DNA from: Sanderia malayensis
Taxonomy: Eukaryota; Cnidaria; Scyphozoa; Semaeostomeae; Pelagiidae
Assembly: GCA_013076295.1 (NCBI GenBank)
Contig: RQOL01000466.1
Location: forward strand, 62,001-126,000
Reading direction: 5' to 3'
DNA: 64,000 nucleotides
The position numbers and the translations under genes were made by a program. Positions 24,960 through 35,200 of the stretch are shown here, one piece after another (the first letter of the stretch is position 1; each line of letters starts with the position of its first letter). Below the pieces are notes generated by a model that was not told where the DNA came from, did not search any database, and saw only the letters and a program-made list of their open reading frames with translations.

Positions 24960-25180
24960 CGGCATTGCGAGTGGGTATCCTTGGGTAGTACGCCAAAAGA
25001 GCAAAGGGCGACGGGCTCACCAACGAAAATGCACAGAAGCTTGGTTCTTGTGATGGCCGTGTTTAGCAATTTCGGGTTGCTTAGAAAACCCAGTCCGCTT
25101 TCAGGTTGGTTTTCTGCCTGCAAAGACAAGGTCGGGTAGCTACGCACAGTTGACCAAATTATCACGATAAATTCCAGACC
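24960..25180 (-). pseudogene. C-terminal fragment of an SF1 (HELZ2/MOV10-like) helicase
   Basis: The minus-strand frame gives LEFIVIIWSTVRSYP, then GFLSNPKLLNTAITRTKLL and EPVALCSFG. These correspond to the last conserved motifs of Upf1-like superfamily 1 helicases (the motif before STVR, then the NTAITRA arginine-finger motif). Only about 70 residues are present, with no exon structure or upstream motifs, so it is a fragment. A degraded mobile copy is likely. Confidence 0.65.
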
Positions 25181-25894
25181 TGAAAGATATAAAGAACAAT
25201 AAAAATAAAATCTATCAAATAACGCATCCGAAGTGAAAGTTTAATGGCGGCGAGCAACAGGGGAGCTGCGGTGCAAGATTAAAGTGTTAAAGTACACAAA
25301 CGGAAAAAGGGATTGTATGAGAACTGCGTATGTATTCATTTCACTACCAAAGTGTTGACTTGATATTAATGAACTATACGTCGAATTATCAACAATACTT
25401 CGTGGGAAGGAATGAGGCCATCAAGTTGCATTTATGTATGCTTGCATGTGAATAATAATATGCATCAAGTGACCAAGTGAAAATGAAATGACGATTTGTA
25501 AGAGCTCTCATCCACTATAAAGAATATGGTCCTCAGAAATAAATTTGACCAAGTACAGAGGTTTCTCAACTTCTCATTGACGAGAGTTGAATTTCTTACA
25601 AATATTTTGTTAATTAAAAATTTGTAAAGCGGACTGATTGTGTCAAAACTCTAACCATTGATCTGCCTAGCAAGGGTAGCCCTACAAGGGAGCAGGTAGT
25701 TCTCCAGCTAGTAAAGCTCTAATGGGTCGAAGAGTTACACAAGCATCTTCACCACGTCAAGATCACAGTCCATGAAGATGTCTATTTACAAACTGAACCA
25801 AACAGAACCACCAAGTCAACAAAACAGATTCTTAAGAAACATTTATGAACAACAGTATTTACCATTTATTTACATTTGACAAGTCCATGTGATT

Positions 25895-26506
25895 TCACTC
25901 AGCTATATTTTGTAAAGACACCCACTCTTCAAATGTGAGAAGGTTTGACACTGCTTCACTATTATCAGCATGGTAAGAAAGAGTACTTTTATGATGTAAA
26001 GGTGAAATGCCTGGTGGAGAGAAGACAACATTTCCTGGCTTTGAAGACAAAGAAGTTGACACCTTACTTTTCTTAACAATAGCACTTCGTATAGGGCTAA
26101 ATGGGGAAGAAAAAATGCATTCCAGGGCAGGACCACCAACAGAACTGATCGATGCTGATGTCATTGATGGAACACCTTCTGTGGTTGTTGTAATTGTTTC
26201 ACTGCTTATTGATACAGATTGACAACAAGCAAGTGTTGTCATTGATGGGCAGACAGAGTGGGTATCCAGAGTGCTAAAACATGGAGAGCTAGCCTCTTCT
26301 GTTCCATAACCTTCAAATTCCTCTGCATGCTTATTTCTTGTATGTCTCTCCATTCTGGTTGTCGCTAAACCTCTCATGGTCATTGGGCAAAACTTACAAT
26401 GGTAGTGGCTCTCTATGTGATTGCATTCTGAGTACTCACTATTTCTGCCTTTTCTTGTGCTTTTACTGTAAAATCTGTAGTAGTCCTGCACCCGAAACCC
26501 TGACAT
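25895..26506 (-). CDS. Zinc-finger protein with one BED/C2H2-like finger (203 aa)
   Basis: A single uninterrupted frame starts MSGFRVQDYYRFY. Residues about 32-60 read HYHCKFCPMTM...RMERHTRNKH, a C-x2-C...H-x4-5-H finger of the BED or C2H2 kind. The remaining 140 residues are rich in Ser and Thr with no recognised domain, ending FEEWVSLQNIAE. BED fingers often head hAT transposases, but no hAT catalytic region follows downstream. It could be a transposon-derived leftover, a domesticated factor or one exon of a larger gene. It lies in a debris-rich zone between the two receptor genes. Confidence 0.45.
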   Translation of the reverse strand: MSGFRVQDYYRFYSKSTRKGRNSEYSECNHIESHYHCKFCPMTMRGLATTRMERHTRNKHAEEFEGYGTEEASSPCFSTLDTHSVCPSMTTLACCQSVSISSETITTTTEGVPSMTSASISSVGGPALECIFSSPFSPIRSAIVKKSKVSTSLSSKPGNVVFSPPGISPLHHKSTLSYHADNSEAVSNLLTFEEWVSLQNIAE

Positions 26507-27604
26507 GGCGAGTTCCTCTATCCTAAGCTATCTTCAATTATTTTTTATTAAATTTTTCTTTTTTTTTTTTAAATTTTTATTCCAACTCTTTACTCTTACT
26601 AAATTGTCGATGAAACACGTATCTAAATTATTGAGTAATTTATCTGAATCGCTCTGTTATGATAATATATGCTTTGATATAATATATTATTATGGTATAA
26701 TGTAAAGCACTAATTCTATTTTATGTTATGACTTATTTTGATACACTATAGGGCGCTGGGCTCGAAAACAGTTTCGGCTCTCTCAGCGTCCTAGACAACT
26801 ATTTCTTCAAAATTATGCTGTAATTCTATATACTTCTCTAATTATCTTTTAATTCCCTAAATTTTAGACCTTAATTAATTGTTGCTAAATTATATTAATC
26901 TGAATTTAAGCTAAGGCTTTGTCGGTCAAACAAGAATAGACAAGTATTACTCACAGGCCTTCTACTACAGCGAATTTGCGCTGTCAAGCCATTTCCTCGC
27001 TATCTAGACAAACGCTCCTCATCTAACTGACCAATTAGAAAGCTATCCAACCGGTCCAATGGAACACTAAACCCTAAAGAAATCCGAAATGGAAATCCTT
27101 TCAATGCAACAAAAACACAACCTGGGCCTAAAGAACCCAAAACGCGGAGCGAAATTTCAGTTCAGCGCACGTGCGCTGCTTATCATCATGACATATTTGC
27201 AGTACATTCTACGCATGCTCCAATGATGTAAGTTTTGATTGGCTCAGACTTACTCGATTTTTCATTGTTTAGAACAATACCGGCCAAGACTCATCTCCCC
27301 AACAACTCCTGTGAAATCAGAAGATGTTTGAATGGCTAGCAATTAATTTTCTACCCAAGCATACTGGCATTTATTACATAATAAACTAAATTAATTTCCA
27401 CCTATTGAAAAATACAGTTTCATAATTTCTACTAAGTTGACATTGATCTTCTCACAAGACCAGTTCTAAAAGCCCATCTATAAATTTCACTATAATACTT
27501 ACGAATGCATTCCCAGCAACCAAATTTTTTTAATCACACAGATGATACGAATGACCTTCGAAACAATATAACTTATCATGCATTGTGCGATACCATTGAC
27601 GACA
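26507..27604. other. Intergenic, no gene seen
   Basis: AT-rich sequence with T runs near 26555. I see no exon or repeat structure worth naming. Confidence 0.4.
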
Positions 27605-28756
27605 TCAAAGAACTGCCTTCTTCACGCAATCTGGGATCCTTACCACACAGCTTTTGTCATCAGGTAGCAAGCATGCCTTGTTCTTCTCGTTCCATGGATA
27701 TATTCCTAAGGAAAAATACACTCTCATTGCTAATGGAATTTCTTGCTCCTCCGTTTGTGTGTTGGGCCTCCTTCTCTTAAGCTTGGAGTTGGCATTATTT
27801 CTGTCTGCTGTTCGCTTTCTTTTCATCTTTCTCTCCCGTGCATTCTCGTCATCTATGTACTTCTTCACAATATTTATTACTTGCATACATTCTTTGGCTG
27901 CCTTAGGGATAAACGGTGTCAACACCGAATCCATGTTGCTGGAGGCAACCAACATTCTCTCCTCTTGTCCTGCTAAATACTTCTCTGATACTGATGTTGT
28001 TTTGGCTGACTCGCAAGTTGGCATTGGAGTTGCTGTGACACGTCCTGCTGCTACTTGTTCATCTGTTACCTTGGAGTTTGCATCGAGCCACGTTACTGTT
28101 TGGCACGAAGGTGTTTCCGTGCCTTTATCTTGTATATCGTTATTGTCGTCAGGGATGACGATGACTTCCGTCAGTTGTCCCTTTGCCAATGCCGGTGCTT
28201 CTTTCGTCTTCTTAACTGCTTCAAACTTTGTCATTGAGGCAATACTAACCTGCTTTGCTGCTTTCTTTGCGTCAAATTCAGGTACCTTCTTAACCTTCTC
28301 ATTCTTGTCATGCTCGCCTTCTTTCTTAGAAACTGCACTATTACGCACATCACCGTGTTTTTCATGAACACGTGCCTTGTTGGAATTTTCGCCAGCTTTG
28401 TCTTTCCTTGTGGCTCGTAGATAGTGTACCTTTTTAATTGGCTTGGTGATGGGTATTGGATCTTCTTTCACCAGCTCTTGCAATCGCACTTTTATTCTTG
28501 ACTCTCTTTGTGATTGTTTGATCGGCTTTCTAATGGGCTTACTTGACTGTTTAGCCATGGCATGACCAGGGAGCTGGTTTGCCAAAGTCCGGGCTGGCTC
28601 AGTCAACGTAGGCAGCTCAAGTATCTCAGAAGTAGATAGCTGCTCGCTACTGTTGTGGAATGACATGAAACCACCGTCCAATTCATTCTTACTCACTTGA
28701 GTTGATGACGGTAGCTGCACTGGTTTCATTTTTTGACAAATCCGAACCATTGGCAC
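27605..28756 (-). CDS. Lys-rich, low-complexity protein of unknown function (383 aa frame)
   Basis: A long open frame encodes a highly charged protein with several Lys/Arg clusters (e.g. KKYIDDENARERKMKRKR, near the C-terminus, likely nuclear targeting) and a more structured end (MRVYFSLGIYPWNEKNKACL). No known domain is recognised. Upstream it overlaps, in a different frame, the end of the acidic repeat array frame (28689-29141), so a one-base shift or a splice would be needed to join them into one acidic-then-basic protein. The antisense open frame of 237 codons is a shadow. Expression is unproven. Confidence 0.4.
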   Translation of the reverse strand: MPMVRICQKMKPVQLPSSTQVSKNELDGGFMSFHNSSEQLSTSEILELPTLTEPARTLANQLPGHAMAKQSSKPIRKPIKQSQRESRIKVRLQELVKEDPIPITKPIKKVHYLRATRKDKAGENSNKARVHEKHGDVRNSAVSKKEGEHDKNEKVKKVPEFDAKKAAKQVSIASMTKFEAVKKTKEAPALAKGQLTEVIVIPDDNNDIQDKGTETPSCQTVTWLDANSKVTDEQVAAGRVTATPMPTCESAKTTSVSEKYLAGQEERMLVASSNMDSVLTPFIPKAAKECMQVINIVKKYIDDENARERKMKRKRTADRNNANSKLKRRRPNTQTEEQEIPLAMRVYFSLGIYPWNEKNKACLLPDDKSCVVRIPDCVKKAVL

Positions 28757-31725
28757 ATCCTGCGTGCCCAGACAATTCTCTCTCTTCTTCGTTCTCGCTT
28801 AAATTACTTGATCTGGCATCTTTCGGCGGAGGTGATGGTCTTGTATAGTATTCTAGATAAAAGTCAAGGATATCTGCTCTATAGGAATCTTCTTCTTCGT
28901 ATTCACTTTCTTTGCACTTTTCCTCGTCATGACATTCTGGCCCCATAGCATTTGTCTCAGCATTTGTAATATCCAACTTGGCATCTTTCGGCGGAGGCGA
29001 TGGTCTTGTATAGTATTCTAGATCAAGGTCAAGGATATTTGCTACATAGGAGTCTTCTTCTTCATATTCACCTTCTCTGCACTTTTCCTTGTCATGACAT
29101 TCTGGCCCCATAGCTTTTGTCTCAGCATTTGTAATATCCAACTTGGCATCTTTCGGCGGAAGCGATGGTCTTGTATAGTATTCTAGATCAAAGTCAAGGA
29201 TATCTGCTATATAGGAATCTTCTTCTTCGGATTCACCTTCTGTGCACTTTTACTTGTCATGACATTCTGGCCCCATAGCTTTTGTCTCAGCATTTGTAAT
29301 ATCCAACTTGGCATTTTTCGGCGGAAGCGATGGTCTTGTATAGTATTCTAGATCAAAGTCAAGGATATCTGCTATATAGGAATCTTCTTCTTCGGATTCA
29401 CCTTCTGTGGACTTTTACTTGTCATGACATTCTGGCCCCATAGCTTTTGTCTCAGCATTTGTAATATCCAACTTGGCATTTTTCGGCGGAAGCGATGGTC
29501 TTGTATAGTATTCTAGATCAAAGTCAAGGATATCTGCTATATAGGAATCTTCTTCTTCGGATTCACCTTCTGTGGACTTTTACTTGTCATGACATTCTGG
29601 CCCCATAGCTTTTGTCTCAGCATTTGTAATATCCAACTTGGCATTTTTCGGCGGAGGCGATGGTCTTGTATAGTATTCTAGATCAAGGTCAACGATATTT
29701 GCTACATAGGAGTCTTCTTCTTCATATTCACCTTCTCTGCACTTTTCCTTGTCATGACATTCTGGCCCCATAGCTTTTGTCTCAGCATTTGTAATATCCA
29801 ACTTGGCATCTTTCGGCGGAAGCGATGGTCTTGTATAGTATTCTAGATCAAAGTCAAGGATATCTGCTATATAGGAATCTTCTTCTTCGGATTCACCTTC
29901 TGTGGACTTTTACTTGTCATGACATTCTGGCCCCATAGCTTTTGTCTCAGCATTTGTAATATCCAACTTGGCATTTTTCGGCGGAAGCGATGGTCTTGTA
30001 TAGTATTCTAGATCAAAGTCAAGGATATTTGCTACATAGGAATCTTCTTCTTCGGATTCACCTTCTGTGCACTTTTACTTGTCATGACATTCTGGCCCCA
30101 TAGCTTTTGTCTCAGCATTTGTAATATCCAACTTGGCATTTTTCGGCGGAAGCGATGGTCTTGTATAGTATTCTAGATCAAAGTCAAGGATATTTGCTAC
30201 ATAGGAATCTTCTTCTTCGGATTCACCTTCTGTGCACTTTTACTTGTCATGACATTCTGGCCCCATAGCTTTTGTCTCAGCATTTGTAATATCCAACTTG
30301 GCATTTTTCGGCGGAAGCGATGGTCTTGTATAGTATTCTAGATCAAAGTCAAGGATATCTGCTACATAGGAATCTTCTTCTTCGTATTCACCTTCTGTGC
30401 ACTTTTACTTGTCATGACATTTTGGCCCCATAGCATTTGTCTCAGCATTTGTAATATCCAACTTGGCATCTTTCGGCGGAGGCGATGGTATTCTATAGTA
30501 TTCTAGATCAAGGTCAAGGATATTTGCTACATAGGTTCTTCCTCGGATTCACCTTCTGTGCGCTTTTACTTGTCATGACATTCTGGCCCCATAGCTTTTG
30601 TCTCAGCATTTGCAATATCCAACTTGGCATCTTTCAGCGGAGGCGATGGTCTTGTATAGTATTCTAGATCAAGGTCAAGGATATCTGCTATATAGGAATC
30701 TTCTTCTTCGGATTCACCTTCTGTGGACTTTTACTTGTCATGACATTCTGGCCCCATAGCTTTTGTCTCAGCATTTGTAATATCCAACTTGGCATCTTTC
30801 GGCGGAAGCGATGGTCTTGTATAGTATTCTAGATCAAAGTCAAGGATATCTGCTACATAAAAATCTTCTTCTTTGTATTCACCTTCTTTGCACTTTTCCT
30901 CGTCATGACATTCTGGCCCCATAACTTTTGTCTCAGCATTTGTAATATCCAACTTGGCATCTTTCGGCGGAGGCGATGGTCTCGTATAGTATTCTAGATC
31001 AAAGTCAAGGATGTCTGCCACATAGGAATCTTCTTCTTCATCGTGCCCTTCATTTTCTTCTCCTTCTTCGCCATCACTTAATTCCAGATCTTTATACCAT
31101 TGCTCATTTTCATGTGTATGCTCTTCTTCTTCGTCGTCTTTGTCTGCACGACTGTCCGGCATAGGTTGCACTCCATCAATTCCACCTTGTCTCTCTTCTG
31201 CATCTTTTGTTTGATTATTTTCGTGAAGATTCAGGGTGTCGTTTTCTTCGTTAAGCCTTTCATGTGTTGCGGCTCGATCCACATTTTCACCAAGATCTTC
31301 TTGATCAAAACTGACCTGTCGTTGTACACAAGGTTCTTCGATGCAGGGTTCATCTTCAGGTACTTTCACATTGTTTCCTTTGGAAATTTTTCTAGGAAGT
31401 CAATAACATCTAAAGCAAACTCATCAGTTAATTTCCCGTCGTACATACCTTGACTTTGTTGCTGCTGTTGTTGCTGTTGCATTTGATAGCCATTGTTAGC
31501 ATCGTCTAAAGCCGCAAGTGCTAAAACTTCACAAATGTCGTCAATAGTCTACTTATCTGATACTACTACCTCACTTTGTTCGGCTGTGTTGCCAACTGCA
31601 ACTGGCTATGTTGTCGGAGGCACGTTTACAACACTGGAAATTATTTCAGGGATGATTCTAATGGCGTTGTCATCAAGAAGGCAAGAAGGATCTGCATTCG
31701 TAGCTTCAACCCAGCACCTAACTCA
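28689..31725 (-). pseudogene. Acidic repeat-protein gene, apparently broken
   Basis: The minus-strand frame from 31369 begins in an acidic region (VPEDEPCIEEPC, then many Glu/Asp runs) and enters the 165-bp array at about 31050, but stops at 30731 at the first TAA-bearing unit. The upstream stretch 31725-31380 reads DDNAIRIIPEIISSV, a glutamine run (MQQQQQQQ) and LTDEFALDVIDFLEKFP. It is interrupted by two TAG codons that look like mutated CAG, and by a frame shift near 31370. Together these suggest one ancestral gene running from 31.7 to 27.6 kb. No family is recognised. Alternative splicing around the array cannot be excluded. Confidence 0.5.
28815..31050 (-). repeat. 165-bp tandem array (about 13 units), coding-derived
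   Basis: The anchor GACATTCTGGCCCC (in one unit GACATTTTGGCCCC) recurs at 28931, 29096, 29261, 29426, 29591, 29756, 29921, 30086, 30251, 30416, 30577, 30742 and 30907. The spacing is 165 bp except one unit of 161. One unit codes for 55 residues containing ILDFDLEYYTRPSPPPKDAK and AETKAMGPECHDK. Nine of the 13 units have TAA directly after CHDK where the other four have GAA, so the nonsense change has been spread through the array. Confidence 0.9.
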
Positions 31726-32058
31726 GCAGTGCATTTGAATACCCAATATATTGATCGGTTCCACAATTTTTGTCTGGGTAACAAGCTTCAAGCCCACATC
31801 AGCTGTATTGTTGCCAAAAACATTGTTAACTTTTACTCGTGGTTCCCAGTGTCCAAAAAATCAAATAACAGTTACAGTAGAAGGATATAAAACATGTGCT
31901 ATTCTTAGTTTAATGACATTTTGCAATTGACGCTCCCTGTAATCAATCAATTTGTTACGGTCATTAAAAGCTACTTACTGTGGAGCATTTTTTAGCTGTT
32001 TGTTATCTATCGAATGACTAAAATGGAACATCAAACAGTTTGCTTGTGATGGTGCACT

Positions 32059-32064
32059 TTTATT
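32059..32064 (-). terminator. Probable poly(A) signal of receptor gene 2
   Basis: AATAAA on the minus strand about 200 nt past the stop at 32264, conserved with 11117-11122 behind receptor 1. Confidence 0.55.
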
Positions 32065-32263
32065 CAGCGAGTTTAACGCCATGCAAATGCTATGACGGTA
32101 TGATCAACATAAATACTACTTAATATATATAAAAATTTAAAAAAATTGAAAACGAGATGCTAAAAATGCAAAGCTTCAAATATTGATGACAGGAGTCTGG
32201 CAAAGCTTCAAATATTATTAACTATACAGTATAATATTTCGGCGTGAAAAGAGCCCAAAGTCT

Positions 32264-35200
32264 TTACGCTGAACTCTCGTCTTTACTTGAACAAACATCA
32301 TATATGGGATTATCAAAGCCAAAGGTCGCCACTGCATCATTCTTTTCAGCAACATCAGAATCATGAACCTCTTCATACACGTTGGATGAATATTTGTCAT
32401 CAACAGTCAACTCAACCGCTTCGACGTGGATAATACTCTTCTGGGGAATCGGCTCACCATTTACAGACCTGATTGACCCGGCAGACACTGGCCTTGAACC
32501 ATGACTGGCAGTAGCAACAGCAAGTCCAGCAATGCTTCCCATAGCAATAGGAGAGATAGCATCGGCATCGAGAGAAGTTAAACCAGAGAGTTGTGAATCT
32601 CTTATCATTGCTGCAGAATTTGACATCATAACATATTCTTCTGTTATTTTCTCATCTGGAAGCTCTGCATACGGATTGACAACTCCTGTCATCTTATCAT
32701 TCATTTCCATATCTATAAAGGAAGTTTCATGCGGTGCATCGTTTCCATGTCCCATGCCGTAAGCATTGTTATCTTCAAAACGCATGTGCTTGAAATCGCC
32801 TTGAACATGTGATTCTTGGTGGAGAGCTGGCTGCTTTCTTATTTCCAATCTCGGCTCTTCATGTGACTGGTAAACGACGTTAGGAGTTTTTCTTTCATTC
32901 CTAAAAGAGCAAAGTGTTTACTTAGGATGATTGCATCAACAAATAACCAATAACTGAATCGTAGCTACCTTTACAAATTGATGCAGCTCTGTTGAGTAAC
33001 CTTTTTTTGCTATATGAAGCAAATGTTGCGCAAGACTGAGGAACCCACCTCTATTTAATGTATGAGTCTAAATTCACACTTTTTGGATCTTAAGCAATAT
33101 AATGGTTAGATAGGGAATAACTCGTGTTCTTAAATAACGACTAATAACGGAATATAAGGTAATAACGACTTAAAAATACCCTTGAAAATAATAACAATAC
33201 CTTTCTCTCCGTTTGTATAAGTAGAATATGAGCAGTACGAAAAACACAACAAACATAGCACCAACAACCAATCCTATGGCCAAATCTCGCTTTGAAGACG
33301 AGGTTTGATTGCTTAATGGCAATTCAGTGGGTGATATAATGGCCCCAGACTTGCCAGCAACTGCGATGGATTTAATTTTGCCACCAAAGAATGTTTCCAT
33401 TTTTTGTTTGAATGCTTTCAATCCCGCGATAGCCACATTGCTTGACAATACCAAAGCTCCTCCGCCGGTCGTTTTTGCAACCACTGCGTAGCGTAACTCG
33501 GTCTCACTACTTCCAAATGATTTCGGAAAACCTTTAGGTATTATGACGTCATTTGCAGATACAGTGAAGACGGCTGGAGATTGCCTAAAATCGCGAAGTT
33601 TCAAAGGTTGTCGTTAATTTTCGTGTTCATTGATTTCATATAAGCAGGAATTTGCAAAAAACTGCAAGTTAACATAATGATATTTTTCAACAGTTCAAAC
33701 AGATTAAAACATACCTTTTCTTCCTAATTAATGGCGATGCTGTGTTGTCTGCACAGTTATTGTTGGCACAGTAAGCTGTATACTCTGCAGCAAGCTGTTT
33801 TTTTATTTCTGGGACTTGTGGCTACAACAAGAAAATCACTCGAAATCAAAATCAAACCAACACAAAAAAGCACAGCAAGTTAAAAAAATATCTGCATCAA
33901 TGCAGACCGAACGTTTTGTATGTGCTTTGCATAATTCAAATGTCATTGCCTACAAAATACGGTAGGCATTAATATCTAAATCGAGATTTGCTTTAAAGAT
34001 ATGCTTACCAGATTCTGTACTGTAGTCGTTAGACGAACTTGCACAAGATTATTCCCTGAAATAAATGACATTTAAGATCAATTTAACAACCGCAAAATTT
34101 ATTCTTAAATTAAAAACAATAATTATAATGCAATTATCAACAAGCGTGAATTTGAAACAAAACCTACCATACGACAACTGACAAAAACTTCCAGTAAAAT
34201 TGTTATCACAATGGCATACGAATGGTAGTGCCCGACCCATTTCCACTTTCTTCACTTCACAAACTCCATTATTAAGACATGGTTTGGTTTGACACATGTC
34301 TACCACGCTTTCACAATGCAAGCCAGTAAAATATTGCATACATTGGCATTTGTATGATTCAATACCATCAATGCAAGTGCCGGAATTTTCGCACAAAGCT
34401 CCAACACAATTATCAATCTTGTGGTCACAAAGAGCACCGGTAAAATCTGCAGCACATTGACATGTGTAGCCACTTCTGGAACTCATGCACGTAGAACCAT
34501 TCTTGCACAAATGCCCTATGCAATGGTCGATGGCTGATTCGCATGTGCTGCCAGTATAACCAGTAGCACAATTGCATCTCAAGTTAAAGACATCACCTTC
34601 TATGACACATTGTCCGCCGTTCTTGCAATAGCCAGACCAGCAACCAATAAAACTCTCACAGTGGCTTCCAGTAAAACCAGGTTGACATATACACCTCGCC
34701 TGTCCAGCGATTAAAGAACAACGGCCATTGTTCTGGCAATAAACAGGCAAACATGCAAGCAAATGTTCACATCGTTCACCTGTAGTGTTCAAGGGACAAC
34801 TGCATGACAATTGTCCGTTGTTGAAATGACAAGTACCATTGTTTTTACATGGATTACTCACACAAGCAGTGGCAATCTCGCAATGTCTACCAGTGTAACC
34901 AGGTCGACATTGGCAGTAAATGCGACCCAAATGAAATCCATTACAAGTTCCATTGTTAAGGCATGGACTACATGTCTCACAGTTCTTACCAGTGAAATCA
35001 GGCAAACATTGACATTTATAACTTCCAGCCGTTATATTACATCTTCCACCATTATAGCATGGATTTGGATAGCATAACGTGAACCTGCAGTTCCCTCCAA
35101 AAAACCCAGGCGTACATTGACAAGTGTAACCACCACCAGCTCTTGCAATACAGCTCCCATTGTTTAAACACGGATTAGGCAAACAAGGTATATACGTTTC

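Noticed and set aside
27654..28367. 237-codon plus-strand open frame
   Set aside because: It is antisense to the Lys-rich minus-strand frame and shows no domain; the low-complexity sense strand explains its openness.
28815..31050. CRISPR-like regular repeat
   Set aside because: Units are 165 bp with no unique spacers, are coding-derived, and the DNA is eukaryotic.
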